A stretch of DNA of 64,000 bases from Sphingomonas sp. (GTDB taxonomy: Bacteria; Pseudomonadota; Alphaproteobacteria; Sphingomonadales; Sphingomonadaceae), in the NCBI GenBank assembly GCA_013001055.1, contig JABDNH010000014.1, positions 1 through 64,000 of the forward strand, written 5' to 3'. Positions 50,021 to 61,412 of this stretch are shown here, one piece after another (position 1 is the stretch's first letter; each line of letters opens with the position of its first letter). The position numbers and the translations under genes were made by a program. The notes beneath the pieces are model-generated. The model was given only the letters and a program-made list of their open reading frames with translations, did no database searches and was not told the origin of the DNA.

Positions 50021-50599
50021 ATGAAGTCTCTGTTTACTGCCGCTGCGGCGCTTTCGATGATCGCTGCTGTTCCGGCCACCGCTGCCACCATCGCCCAGGA
50101 CGCTGCGCAGATCGCGCCGGGTATGGAAGTCGTCCATGACAAGACCGGCGATCCTGTCGGCCAGGTTGTCCGTATCCAGGGCGACGCCATCATTTTCTCG
50201 ACCGACCAGCATGCCGAAATCGCCATGCCTTCAAACGCTTTCCTGGCCCACGAAGGCAAGGTGCTGTTCGCCATGACGAAGGATCAGATCAACGCTGCGG
50301 TTGCAGCCGACAAGGCAAAAGCCGAAGCGGCTGTCCAGCCGGGTGCGACGGTACTCGGTTCGGCCGGTACGCCGGTTGGCACGATCGACACGATTGACGA
50401 CGAACTTGTCACCGTTCTGCTCGAGAACGGCGCCAAGGTGCAGATCCCGCGTTCGGGTACTGCAGCGTCGGCCAACGGCCTCGTCGTCGGTCTGACCGCT
50501 GATGAACTGCTTGCGCAGGTCCCCGCCGACGCCATTCCGGAAGGCGAAGGCGAAGGCGAAGCGGAAGTTGCCGCAGAAGCGGAAGCGGACCTCGGCTAA
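50021..50599 (+). CDS. Secreted protein with two PRC-barrel-like repeats
   Basis: A 192-residue protein from ATG 50021 after GGGAAAGG, with a signal peptide ending near PATAA. Two similar units follow: GMEVVHDKTGDPVGQVVRIQ (about residue 33 on) and GATVLGSAGTPVGTIDTIDD (about residue 108 on). Each has a Gly-X-Val start, a Pro-Val-Gly turn and four or so short beta strands, like PRC-barrel domains. The last 20 residues are acidic (EGEGEGEAEVAAEAEAD). Ends before a strong terminator. Function unknown. Confidence 0.7.
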   Translation: MKSLFTAAAALSMIAAVPATAATIAQDAAQIAPGMEVVHDKTGDPVGQVVRIQGDAIIFSTDQHAEIAMPSNAFLAHEGKVLFAMTKDQINAAVAADKAKAEAAVQPGATVLGSAGTPVGTIDTIDDELVTVLLENGAKVQIPRSGTAASANGLVVGLTADELLAQVPADAIPEGEGEGEAEVAAEAEADLG

Positions 50600-50621
50600 G
50601 CTGACGCGTTCGAACCTATTG

Positions 50622-50657
50622 AAAGGCCGGGGCGCAGTTTCTGCACTCCGGCCTTTT
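50622..50657 (+). terminator. Rho-independent terminator
   Basis: AAAGGCCGG and CCGGCCTTT form a nine-pair stem around a short inner hairpin, ending in TTTT. It lies 23 bases after the secreted-protein gene and before secG, separating the two. Confidence 0.85.
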
Positions 50658-50722
50658 GCTTGAAAAGCGCGGCCGCTGTCGTTACATCGCCGCCGCATAC
50701 CCAAGACCGAAAGACAATCTCC

Positions 50723-51070
50723 ATGCTGTTTACCTTCCTTCTTGTCGTTCAGGGCCTCGTTGCGGCTGCGCTCGTTGGCTCCATCCTGATGCAAAAGTCG
50801 GAAGGCGGCGGTCTTGGTGTCGGCGGTTCGTCGTCGGGCTTCATGACTGCACGCGGCCAGGCCGATTTCCTTACTCGCGCGACCGCAATCCTCGCGGCGG
50901 CGTTCGTCGGGCTTTCGATTACACTGGCCGCGATCGCCGGTTCGTCCGAGCGCGAAGTTTCGATTGATACCAGTCTCGTGAACGAGTTCGCGCCTGCAGC
51001 GCCGGTGCAGCCGGTCGAGCCAGTCCCCTCCGAAGCGCCGAGTGACGACGCGGCGCCCATCGCCGAGTAA
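50723..51070 (+). CDS. secG: Preprotein translocase subunit SecG
   Basis: A 115-residue translocon subunit. Two helices (about residues 2-24 and 50-72) flank the cytoplasmic loop ILMQKSEGGGLGVGGSSSG, the SecG signature. The tail is long and rich in Pro, Val, Glu and Ala, common in alphaproteobacteria. ATG 50723 is chosen; an earlier in-frame start at 50660 overlaps the terminator region. Confidence 0.92.
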   Translation: MLFTFLLVVQGLVAAALVGSILMQKSEGGGLGVGGSSSGFMTARGQADFLTRATAILAAAFVGLSITLAAIAGSSEREVSIDTSLVNEFAPAAPVQPVEPVPSEAPSDDAAPIAE

Positions 51071-51130
51071 ATCGAAAAAATCACTCGAATGCGATATAGC
51101 GGGTTGCCAAACAGGGCAGCCCGACCCTAA

Positions 51131-53757
<2,627 letters not shown>

Positions 53758-53767
53758 GGATTGTAGC

Positions 53768-54247
53768 TTATTTGATGGCTTCGACCTCTTGGCCGATAGC
53801 TTTCATCTGGTACGGGCGCATATCCAGTCCACATTTGAGCAATAGCATCCCGTTAGCCCTCTGCATTTGCTGGACAGCAGGTGGAAAGGCTTCTTGCGGA
53901 ATTTTGCTCCCGATAGACGTAAAATCATGGGTCACGCGGCTTTTACCGCGCACATCGCCAATCTGAATTCTCAAATCGCCAGTGTAACCAAGATCACCGT
54001 AATAGAATTGGTCCACGCGAGTTCCGCTCGGATATTCGTTCGAACCATCTGAGCTATATTCGTACCGCCGCACGTTTTCGAAATGCTCGGTCAATGTATC
54101 CTCGACGCAAGACCGATCAACCGAAACCGAAAGATCGCCCACGCCTCGAATTCCTCGTTCCGGTTCGCAAGCCGAAAGTGTTGCTAGCGTGAGAAGGGCT
54201 GCACCAACTCTAGCGGAAATGTTTCGGGATGGGTGTTGGCCCGTCAC
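53768..54247 (-). CDS. Putative lipoprotein of unknown function
   Basis: A 159-residue protein from GTG 54247, overlapping the ACP stop by four bases (GTGA). The N-terminus has a lipobox (ALLTLATLSAC, Cys27). After it come RSCVEDTLTEHFENVRRYEY, a strand-rich middle with several Tyr and Asp, and a late Cys (LLKCGLDMRPY). I recognise no family. Codon use is somewhat less GC-rich than the neighbours, a possible sign of recent gain. Translational coupling with the ACP gene is the only functional hint. Confidence 0.62.
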   Translation of the reverse strand: MTGQHPSRNISARVGAALLTLATLSACEPERGIRGVGDLSVSVDRSCVEDTLTEHFENVRRYEYSSDGSNEYPSGTRVDQFYYGDLGYTGDLRIQIGDVRGKSRVTHDFTSIGSKIPQEAFPPAVQQMQRANGMLLLKCGLDMRPYQMKAIGQEVEAIK

Positions 54248-54516
54248 CCCAGCGCCAACCTTCGCGCCATCGCGGTCAGCCGTCCAAACGTCATGAAATC
54301 CTCGGCTTCCACCGCGTCATCCTCGATCTCGATGCCGAGCCGTTCTTCGAGCGCGGTCAGCAAGTGCGCAACCGCCATCGAATCGAATTCGGGCAGCGCG
54401 CCAAACAGTTCGGTATTTTCTTCGAATTCCGCCACGGCGTCGCGTTCGAGGCCGAGGGTTTCGGCGAGCAGGTCCTTTAGCCCTGCGTCGACAATTCCGA
54501 TGTCGCTGTCGATCAA
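54244..54516 (-). CDS. Acyl carrier protein (exosortase-A-associated type)
   Basis: A 90-residue ACP. Ser46 in LPEFDSMAVAHLL is the 4'-phosphopantetheine site, with Met after it, where housekeeping AcpP has Leu. The rest is the usual helical, acidic fold (LEERLGIEIEDDAVE). I choose TTG 54516 because CAGGAG lies nine bases before it and the predicted length fits. It is divergent from an acyl-CoA ligase across 82 bases. The sequence around GALPEFDSMAV is like ACPs found in exosortase/PEP-CTERM loci, as I recall them. Confidence 0.8.
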   Translation of the reverse strand: MIDSDIGIVDAGLKDLLAETLGLERDAVAEFEENTELFGALPEFDSMAVAHLLTALEERLGIEIEDDAVEAEDFMTFGRLTAMARRLALG

Positions 54517-54598
54517 GTGATGAAACTCCTGAGTAGAGCCATCGCCCCTAGGAAAAGCTGGGCTTTCGCGCAAGGGCCGGGGGCGCTAGGCGAGGAGG

Positions 54599-56050
54599 AT
54601 GCACCCGCTCGATCACCTGACGACTTCTGGAAGGCCCGAGGCACCCGCGCTGACGGTGAACGACGTCACCCTGACCTATGCCGAACTCGACGCGATGGTC
54701 GGGCGGCTGGCGGCGTGGCTCGAGGATCAGGGCTTTGCGGCGGGCGATCGCGTAGCCACGTGGGAGCCCAAGACGCTCACCACCTGCCTGATGCCACTGG
54801 CGGCAGCGCGCGCGGGGCTGGTGCACGTGCCGGTCAATCCGGCGCTCAAGGCCGCGCAGATGCAGGGTATCGTCGAGGATTGCAGGGCGACGATGGTGTC
54901 GCCGCGTAGTGCGCCCGAGGCTTGGGCGGTGCGCTGGCTGAATGTCGATCCGGCCGCGCTGGAGGGCGATCCGCTCCCGCCGTCAGATCATGATCCGGAA
55001 AGCCTCGTCGCGCTGCTCTACACCTCGGGTTCGACTGGCAAGCCCAAGGGTGTGATGCTGAGCCATGCCAACCTGGCCTATGGCGCCGATGCGGTTGCGC
55101 ACTATACGAAGATCACGCCTGAAACGTGCAATCTCGCCGTCATGCCGCTGGCCTTCGACTACGGCCAGAACCAGCTGCTCGCGACATGGCATGGGGGAGG
55201 GCAAGTCATTGCTTTCGATTATCTTTTGCCAAATGACGTCAAGAAGTCAGTGGCCAAGCACAAGATCACCTATTTCGCCGGAATCCCGCCTTTATGGCAC
55301 CAGCTCGTCCGCCTCGACTGGTCGGGCGGGGAAGGGGCGAGCCTCACCACGCTGACCAATACAGGCGGCGCGATGACCGAAGCGCTGTTGGGCAAGCTGC
55401 GCGGCGCATTTGGCGATCTGGACGTCCACCTGATGTACGGCCTTACCGAAGCTTTCCGCGCCGCCAGTCTCGATCCCGCCCTGGCGGACACGCACCCCAC
55501 GAGCGTCGGCACCTCGATCCCGCATAGCGAGCTGATGGTCGTGCGCGAGGATGGCAGCGCTTGCGATCCGGGCGAGGAAGGCGAGCTGGTGCAGGCCGGC
55601 CCGCTAGTTTCCCAAGGTTATTGGAATAACCCCGAAAAGACCGCCGCCCGCTTCCGCCCCGCACCCGCGCACAGCGAATATGGTGGAACCGCCGTCTGGT
55701 CCGGCGATCGTTTCCTGCGCGATAGTGATGGCCTCTTGCACTTCAAGGCGCGCGCAGACGCGATGATCAAGGTCTCGGGCAATCGCATCAGCCCGGACGA
55801 AATCGTGCGCGTCGCAGAAGTGATCGACGGCGTGCATGAGGCAGCTGTCACGACCGAACCCGACGAACAGTTGGGCGCTAGTATCGTTCTTCATGTCGTA
55901 GGCGAGGGTGACAACGCCTTGATCGAGCGCCATTTTCGCCTGAACGCCCCGGGCTGGTTCATGCCGCAGCGCATCGTATGGCATGAAAGCCTGCCGCGTA
56001 CCGCCACCGGCAAGACGGATCGCAACAAGTTGGCGGAGATGGCGACATGA
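54599..56050 (+). CDS. Acyl-CoA ligase (AMP-forming), exosortase-A-associated type
   Basis: A 483-residue adenylating enzyme. The P-loop LLYTSGSTGKPKGVMLSHAN (about residues 140-160), the MYGLTEAFRA (A5 motif) and WSGDRFLRDSDGLLHFKARAD (A7/A8) and the late Lys in RTATGKTDRNKL (A10) are present, so it should activate a fatty or similar acid with ATP. The GGAGG sequence touches the ATG with no spacer, an unusual arrangement; no better start is in frame. Overlaps the PLP decarboxylase by four bases. The ligase-decarboxylase pair with the divergent ACP is the combination seen in exosortase A gene sets. Confidence 0.82.
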   Translation: MHPLDHLTTSGRPEAPALTVNDVTLTYAELDAMVGRLAAWLEDQGFAAGDRVATWEPKTLTTCLMPLAAARAGLVHVPVNPALKAAQMQGIVEDCRATMVSPRSAPEAWAVRWLNVDPAALEGDPLPPSDHDPESLVALLYTSGSTGKPKGVMLSHANLAYGADAVAHYTKITPETCNLAVMPLAFDYGQNQLLATWHGGGQVIAFDYLLPNDVKKSVAKHKITYFAGIPPLWHQLVRLDWSGGEGASLTTLTNTGGAMTEALLGKLRGAFGDLDVHLMYGLTEAFRAASLDPALADTHPTSVGTSIPHSELMVVREDGSACDPGEEGELVQAGPLVSQGYWNNPEKTAARFRPAPAHSEYGGTAVWSGDRFLRDSDGLLHFKARADAMIKVSGNRISPDEIVRVAEVIDGVHEAAVTTEPDEQLGASIVLHVVGEGDNALIERHFRLNAPGWFMPQRIVWHESLPRTATGKTDRNKLAEMAT

Positions 56051-57261
56051 AACCGATGGGTCCGATCCCACCATTTTTCGAAGCGAATTCCGATGGCCAA
56101 TTGTGCATAGGTGGCAAGGCGGCCGGCGACTGGCTTGGTGATGAAGATCGTCCTGCGTTCGTCTACGCGCGCGCCGTCATCGACCAGAAGGTCGATGAGT
56201 TCCGCGCCGCAATGCGGGAACGCGTTGCGCTTCATTATGCTGTGAAAGCAAACCCTTGGCGCCCGTTGCTCGAATGGATTGCCAAGAGGGTAGACGGGTT
56301 CGATCTCGCTTCGCGCGGCGAGTTGGAGCGTGTCGGCGGGCTGGATCTGCCGCTGAGCATGGCGGGGCCGGGCAAGAGCGATGCCGACCTGGTGGCAGCG
56401 CTCCGAAAGAGCGTGATCATTCATCTCGAAAGTGAGGGCGAGGCCGACCGCGCGATTGCACTCGCCGAAGCAGAGGGCGTCACGCCCAAACTCGCCATCC
56501 GCATCAATCCGCCCTTTATCCTGAAGGGCGCGGGTATGAAGATGGGCGGGCTGGCTAGCCAGTTCGGCGTCGATGCCGAGCGCGTGGGGCCGCTCGCGCA
56601 GCGGTTGGTGAGCGCGGGCGCCGATTTCCTGGGCTATCATCTCTATGCCGGCTCGCAATCGCTGTCGGCCGAAGCCATTGCGCAAAGTCAGCTCGCGACT
56701 ATCGATTTGATCGAAAAGCTCATCGCAGAAACCGGCATAATACCCAAGGAGGTCAACCTGGGCGGCGGTTTCGGCATTCCTTATTTCCCGAATGAGAAAC
56801 CGCTTGATATCAACGTGATTGGCGACGCCATTGGGAAGCGACTTGAAGAGCGCCCGGCGCTATCCGACACCCGTTTTATCCTCGAGCTAGGTCGTTGGCT
56901 GGTGGGCGAGGCGGGGGTCTACCTGACCCGCGTGCTCGATCGCAAGCAAAGCCACGGCGAGACTTTCCTGACGACCGACGGCGGTATGCACCACGTCCTC
57001 GCCGCGTCGGGCAATCTCGGCCAGTTCCTGCGCCGCAACTATCCCATCGCTAACGCCAGCCGCTTTGCTGACGCGCAAATGCTCGAAGCCAACGTGGTGG
57101 GACGACTGTGCACGCCGCTTGATCTTCTCGGCGACGAAGTGATGCTGGCGGATACGCAGGTGGGTGACGTCATCGCCGTCTTTTGCCAGGGGGCCTACGG
57201 GCTGACGGCGAGCCCCAACGACTTCCTCTCGCAGCCCGTCGCGCGCGAGCATCTGGCCTAG
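56047..57261 (+). CDS. PLP-dependent decarboxylase, exosortase-A-associated type
   Basis: A 404-residue type III fold enzyme of the ornithine/diaminopimelate decarboxylase family. The PLP Lys is in [15 protein letters not shown] (about residues 59-73). [28 protein letters not shown] and [17 protein letters not shown] (glycine loop binding phosphate) follow, and the catalytic Cys region near the C-terminus reads [13 protein letters not shown]. The substrate is unknown. The family (ligase plus decarboxylase, TIGR03098/TIGR03099 as I remember) occurs in PEP-CTERM/exosortase A genomes. No exosortase, glycosyltransferase or GNAT gene is in the window. Confidence 0.82.
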   Translation: MKPMGPIPPFFEANSDGQLCIGGKAAGDWLGDEDRPAFVYARAVIDQKVDEFRAAMRERVALHYAVKANPWRPLLEWIAKRVDGFDLASRGELERVGGLDLPLSMAGPGKSDADLVAALRKSVIIHLESEGEADRAIALAEAEGVTPKLAIRINPPFILKGAGMKMGGLASQFGVDAERVGPLAQRLVSAGADFLGYHLYAGSQSLSAEAIAQSQLATIDLIEKLIAETGIIPKEVNLGGGFGIPYFPNEKPLDINVIGDAIGKRLEERPALSDTRFILELGRWLVGEAGVYLTRVLDRKQSHGETFLTTDGGMHHVLAASGNLGQFLRRNYPIANASRFADAQMLEANVVGRLCTPLDLLGDEVMLADTQVGDVIAVFCQGAYGLTASPNDFLSQPVAREHLA

Positions 57262-58001
57262 TCGGAGTAGACCGCCTTTACGAAATAGAGGCCTTCGGGC
57301 GGCGCGTTTAGGCCGAGCGCTTGCCGGTCCCTGGCCTCCAGCGCGTCCTTTACCTGCTCGGGTGTCCACTGGCCGCGCCCGACGAGGCTCAGCGTTCCCA
57401 CCATTGAGCGGACCTGGTGATGGAGAAAACTGCGGGCGGCCGCGCGAATATGAATTTCCTCGCCTTCACGCTGAACGGTGAGGATATCGAGCGTTTTTTC
57501 AGGGCTTTGCGCCTGGCAGTGCACCGATCGGAAAGTGGTGAAGTCGTGGCGGCCTTCCAGATAGGTCGCGGCGCGCGCCATCGCGTCCAGATCGAGCTCT
57601 TGCGGAACATGCCAGACCCGGTTGCGAAGTAGCGTCGGGGGCGCTCTTCGATTGAGTATCCGGTATAAATAACGCCGCCCAACACACGAAAAACGCGCAT
57701 GAAAATCGTTGTCGGCAGGTTCGGCCTTGGTGATGGCCACCGGATCAGGGCGCAGCAGGGCGTTGAGCCCTTCACGCAGCTGGTGCGCGTCAATCGTCTT
57801 CTCGATATCGGCATGCGCCGTCATGGCCAAACCATGCACCCCGCTGTCGGTGCGCCCCGCACAGTGGAGGCACGCTTCCTCGCCAGTCATTCGCTCGATC
57901 GCTTCTTCGATTGCCTGCTGAACCGATGGGCCGTGGTCCTGGCGCTGCCACCCCATGAAAGGCGTGCCATCAAATTCGACCGTGAGGCGCCAGCGCGTCA
58001 T
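57258..58001 (-). CDS. truA: tRNA pseudouridine synthase A
   Basis: A 247-residue enzyme converting U38-40 of tRNA anticodon stems. [37 protein letters not shown] with the catalytic Asp, and [19 protein letters not shown] are diagnostic. Starts four bases before the fmt stop. The 3' end overlaps the convergent decarboxylase by four bases. Confidence 0.95.
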   Translation of the reverse strand: MTRWRLTVEFDGTPFMGWQRQDHGPSVQQAIEEAIERMTGEEACLHCAGRTDSGVHGLAMTAHADIEKTIDAHQLREGLNALLRPDPVAITKAEPADNDFHARFSCVGRRYLYRILNRRAPPTLLRNRVWHVPQELDLDAMARAATYLEGRHDFTTFRSVHCQAQSPEKTLDILTVQREGEEIHIRAAARSFLHHQVRSMVGTLSLVGRGQWTPEQVKDALEARDRQALGLNAPPEGLYFVKAVYSD

Positions 58002-58909
58002 GTAATCAGCGTGCCGGGCGCAACCGCCGAACCGCGCAGGAAATCATCGATATCGGTCACACCTTTGCCGGCCCGCTGGATGCGGGTCGGGCGCAAGGCA
58101 CCGATGCCACATCCGATGGTAAGTCGGTCGTCCAACACTTCGCCAACCTGGCCGTGACCGGCATTGCTCGCCATTTCGGCTGCGAGAATTTTGAGGCGAG
58201 TGCCGTCAATTTGTGTCCACGCCCCCGGCCACGGGGCGAGGCCCTGGATCTGCCGCTTGATTGCGACTGCATCGCGGGCCCAATCGATACGGGCTTCGCG
58301 CTTGTCGATCTTGTGGGCATAAGTGACGCCCTCGTCGGGCTGTTTGCGGGGTGAATAAGCGTCCGGATCACCAAGATATTGCACGATCAGCCTGCTACCC
58401 ATCCTGGCAAGTTCTTCCGTAAGTTCGCCTGTGTTCTTGTCACCGATCGGAGTGGCATCGTCGACCAGCATGGGGCCGGTATCGAGTCCGGCTTCCATCT
58501 GCATGATTGTAACGCCCGTTTGCTCGTCCCCCGCCATGATCGCACGGTGGATCGGGGCAGCACCACGCCAACGCGGCAGGAGCGAGGCGTGAACGTTGAT
58601 GCAGCCCATGCGCGGCGCATCGAGAATAGCCTGCGGCAGGATCAGCCCGTAGGCGGCGACGACGGCGACGTCGGCCTCCAGCGCGGCAAACTCTTCCTGC
58701 GCTGGCCCTTTCTTGAGCGATTTGGGCGTGCGCAACGCGATACCATGCTCGCGGGCGCGCTTTTCCATCGGGGTGGGGTGCATTTTCTTGCCGCGGCCGG
58801 CGGGGCGGGGCGGTTGTGAATAGACCGCCACCACGTCATGGCCCGCTTCGACAAGCGCATCGAGCGTCGGCACCGCGAAATCGGGGCTTCCCATCATGAT
58901 TACACGCAT
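57998..58909 (-). CDS. fmt: Methionyl-tRNA formyltransferase
   Basis: A 303-residue enzyme adding formyl to initiator Met-t[23 protein letters not shown], the catalytic [20 protein letters not shown] (about residues 103-122) and [11 protein letters not shown] are present. fmt with truA on one strand and def facing the other way is a typical alphaproteobacterial cluster for start-Met processing. Confidence 0.96.
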   Translation of the reverse strand: MRVIMMGSPDFAVPTLDALVEAGHDVVAVYSQPPRPAGRGKKMHPTPMEKRAREHGIALRTPKSLKKGPAQEEFAALEADVAVVAAYGLILPQAILDAPRMGCINVHASLLPRWRGAAPIHRAIMAGDEQTGVTIMQMEAGLDTGPMLVDDATPIGDKNTGELTEELARMGSRLIVQYLGDPDAYSPRKQPDEGVTYAHKIDKREARIDWARDAVAIKRQIQGLAPWPGAWTQIDGTRLKILAAEMASNAGHGQVGEVLDDRLTIGCGIGALRPTRIQRAGKGVTDIDDFLRGSAVAPGTLIT

Positions 58910-58955
58910 GATGCGCCCTATGGCGGAATTCGACGGATATTCCTATGTGCTTTTG

Positions 58956-59552
58956 ATGGCTTCTTCCGAACTCGAGGCGCTGACACAGGCGCTGGCACGC
59001 TTGCCTGGACTGGGACCGCGCTCGGCGCGGCGTGCGGTGCTGCATCTTATCAAAAAGCGCGACGGTGTGATGGAGCCGCTCCTCACGGCGCTGGCGGAAG
59101 TTTCGGAAAAGCTTTCGACCTGCTCGATCTGCGGCAATGTCGACACGAGTGATCCGTGTAGCGTGTGCAAGGATCCAAAGCGCGATGATCGTCTGCTTTG
59201 CGTCGTCGAGGAAGTCTCCGACCTGTGGGCGCTGGACAAATCGCGGCTATTTCCAGGTCGTTTTCACGTGCTTGGCGGACGATTGAGTGCGCTCGACGGC
59301 GTGAGACCCGAAGACCTGTCGATCGAAGCATTGCTAGGCCGCGTAGAATCCGGCGGCATCGACGAGGTAGTGCTGGCAATGAACGCCACGCTCGAGGGGC
59401 AAACGACTGCGCATTATCTCTCGGAAAGGCTTGAAAAGTTTCCGGTGCGCCTGACCCAACTGGCGCACGGGCTGCCGGTAGGCGGCGAGCTCGATTATCT
59501 CGACGAAGGTACACTGGCGCAGGCCTTGCGGGCGCGTCGCCAGATAGGTTGA
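58956..59552 (+). CDS. recR: Recombination protein RecR
   Basis: A 198-residue zinc protein of the RecFOR pathway that loads RecA at gaps. The helix-hairpin-helix start is [20 protein letters not shown], the zinc finger is [18 protein letters not shown], the Toprim domain includes [14 protein letters not shown], and the C-terminal [19 protein letters not shown] is complete. The start at ATG 58956 matches the family N-terminus; ATGs at 58911 and 58920 would add up to 15 residues. Confidence 0.94.
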   Translation: MASSELEALTQALARLPGLGPRSARRAVLHLIKKRDGVMEPLLTALAEVSEKLSTCSICGNVDTSDPCSVCKDPKRDDRLLCVVEEVSDLWALDKSRLFPGRFHVLGGRLSALDGVRPEDLSIEALLGRVESGGIDEVVLAMNATLEGQTTAHYLSERLEKFPVRLTQLAHGLPVGGELDYLDEGTLAQALRARRQIG

Positions 59553-59583
59553 ATCGCGGGGGCCGAGCGCTTAAATGGCGCGC

Positions 59584-60120
59584 ATGGCCATTTTGAAGAT
59601 CTACGAGACCCCGGACGATGTGCTGCGGCAGATTAGCAAGCCCGTCGAAGAAGTGACGGACTGGCACCGCCAGCTCATCAAGGACATGTTCGAGACGATG
59701 TACGATGCGCCGGGCATCGGGCTTGCCGCCGTTCAGGTGGGCGAGCCCATCCGTCTGCTGGTCATCGACCTTCAGGAACCGGAAAATCCGGACGATCCCG
59801 AGAGCAAGGTCATCAAGGACCCCAAGGTCTTCATCAATCCCGAGATCCTCGAGACGTCCGATCACGAAGTGCCCTATACCGAAGGCTGCCTGTCGGTGCC
59901 CGAGCAGTACGCGGATGTCATGCGGCCCGATCGCATCAAGGCGCGCTGGCTCGACGAGAATGGAGAGCGTCACGAGAAGGAAATCGACGGGCTATTGGCG
60001 GTCTGCCTGCAGCACGAGATGGACCACCTAGAAGGCGTTCTTTTCATCGATCACTTGTCGAAGCTCAAGCGTGACATGGTTCTCAAGAAACTCGCCAAGC
60101 AGCGCCGCAAGGCAGCCTAA
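59584..60120 (+). CDS. def: Peptide deformylase
   Basis: A 178-residue metalloenzyme removing the formyl group from new proteins. The three motifs are complete: GIGLAAVQVG, EGCLSVPEQ and QHEMDHLEG (metal-binding Cys and two His). ATG 59584 gives the usual MAILKIYETPD start; ATG 59575, three codons upstream, is also possible. It follows recR by about 30 bases and pairs functionally with fmt on the other strand. Confidence 0.95.
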   Translation: MAILKIYETPDDVLRQISKPVEEVTDWHRQLIKDMFETMYDAPGIGLAAVQVGEPIRLLVIDLQEPENPDDPESKVIKDPKVFINPEILETSDHEVPYTEGCLSVPEQYADVMRPDRIKARWLDENGERHEKEIDGLLAVCLQHEMDHLEGVLFIDHLSKLKRDMVLKKLAKQRRKAA

Positions 60121-60509
60121 GGCGTAATCGTCTCCGCCGCTTTGCGGCAATCATCAGCACATTCGCGGCAAATCTGTGCGCACAGCTTGCAGTGTTCGTG
60201 ATCGTGCTTCTCGCATTCGCTGGCACAGGCATCGCAAATTCGGGCGCATAGCTCGAGCACGTCTTTGAGCACGGCTTCATTGTCGCCCGAACGGCGCGCG
60301 CCGATGCGCGAGGTCGCTTCGCAAATATCGCTGCAGTCCGAGCAGGTGCGGATGCATTGGGTCATGTCCTTGTCCTCGGCCAGGCAGGCGTCGGCGCAGC
60401 TCATGCACATTTTCGCGCAATACATGGCGTGATGGACGGCATCGGCCAAAGGTTGGTTCTGGTGGCCGTCTACATCGGGGTGCAGGCTGATCATCTTGCG
60501 AATGGACAT
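60117..60509 (-). CDS. Four-helix Cys-rich copper-storage-like protein (Csp/DUF326)
   Basis: A 130-residue protein with 17 Cys, nearly all in CxxxC or CxxC spacings along amphipathic helices (CAKMCMSCADAC, CIRTCSDCSDIC, CARICDACASEC, CKLCAQICRECADDC), with several His. This is the layout of cytosolic copper storage proteins (Csp3-like), which hold many Cu(I) ions inside a four-helix bundle. No signal peptide is visible, so it should be cytosolic. It overlaps the def stop by four bases from the opposite strand. A dyad upstream may be its metal-responsive operator. Confidence 0.85.
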   Translation of the reverse strand: MSIRKMISLHPDVDGHQNQPLADAVHHAMYCAKMCMSCADACLAEDKDMTQCIRTCSDCSDICEATSRIGARRSGDNEAVLKDVLELCARICDACASECEKHDHEHCKLCAQICRECADDCRKAAETITP

Positions 60510-60553
60510 AAATTTTCTCCCTCTTTTGAAGGTGAGCGCTTGGGGGCCGCACC

Positions 60554-60579
60554 GGTTCCCTTTGGCAAGGACCTGTCAA
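60554..60579 (-). promoter_or_regulatory. Putative MerR/CueR-type operator of the copper-storage gene
   Basis: On the minus strand TTGACA (-35-like) is followed directly by GGTCCTT-GCCA-AAGGGAACC, an imperfect dyad. A long spacer holding a dyad after a TTGACA is the pattern of CueR/MerR promoters. The following -10 region is not convincing, so the call is tentative. Confidence 0.35.
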
Positions 60580-60628
60580 TCTTTTGGCAGTAGGCTCCTT
60601 GCCGTACGCAAGATTGGGGAGCGTAGAC

Positions 60629-61366
60629 ATGGATCCGATGATGACCATCGTGCTGGTGGTGGCCGTATTGACCGTTGGCCTCGTTGCGGGTTTTTTCGCC
60701 GCGACTAAAGCACATGAAAAAGGCGCACAGGGTTATAAGGACGAAGCTGATTTCCAGCGCGCCCGCGGGTCGGAAAAGGAGCGCGAACTGGCCGCTGCGA
60801 ATGAGCGGGCGGCGCGCGCCGATGAATTTAAAAAGATGCTCAAGGCGGTGACGGCCGAACGCGATGCGGCGCTGCGCGACAAGGCCGCGATGGAAGCCGA
60901 TGAGCGCAACTTCGAAAAGCGGATGCGCGACGTGGAAAATATGCGCAAGGATCTGGCGGTGCTATTCCAGGATGTCGGCGACAAGATGCTCGACCGCGCA
61001 CAGGAACAATTTCTCGCCCGTTGCCGTGATTTTTTTGCCGCTAGCGGCGTTCGCGCCGGTGCGCACGAGCCGGGACATCATGCCGCAACGCAAACCCAGT
61101 CTAAGGCCGCGCCCGTGCCCGAAGCAGCACCTGATCCTGTAGTGCTGCAGTCTGCACCGGAGCCGGAGCCGGTCGCCGATGCCGCGCCGGACCCTGCGTC
61201 CGCGCATGATTTCGATCCGTCTTCAGTGCCGGCTCTGGATGAGATGGGAGAACCCATCGAACAGGCTGCTGAAGCGAACGGTGAGCCGGATGCGGGACAA
61301 GAAGACACGCCCGCCCACCCGTTGCCACACTCCCAGCACTACGCGTCGGGCGGCTACGGCTTCTGA
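60629..61366 (+). CDS. RmuC-like membrane coiled-coil protein without nuclease domain
   Basis: A 245-residue protein from ATG 60629 after GGGGAG. Helix 1 (TIVLVVAVLTVGLVAGFFAA) anchors it. A coiled coil follows to about residue 130, with FEKRMRDVENMRKDLAVLFQ and DKMLDRAQEQFLARCRDFF. These two stretches match the corresponding part of the neighbouring RmuC. After that it is low-complexity, rich in Ala, Pro and Glu, and ends with HYASGGYGF. The RmuC nuclease-like domain is absent. It is best read as a partial duplicate of rmuC with an independent tail. Confidence 0.7.
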   Translation: MDPMMTIVLVVAVLTVGLVAGFFAATKAHEKGAQGYKDEADFQRARGSEKERELAAANERAARADEFKKMLKAVTAERDAALRDKAAMEADERNFEKRMRDVENMRKDLAVLFQDVGDKMLDRAQEQFLARCRDFFAASGVRAGAHEPGHHAATQTQSKAAPVPEAAPDPVVLQSAPEPEPVADAAPDPASAHDFDPSSVPALDEMGEPIEQAAEANGEPDAGQEDTPAHPLPHSQHYASGGYGF

Positions 61367-61412
61367 AGAAAAAATAGTTCCCGTTTCGTTCGCCTGACCT
61401 TAGGGTGGGCGA

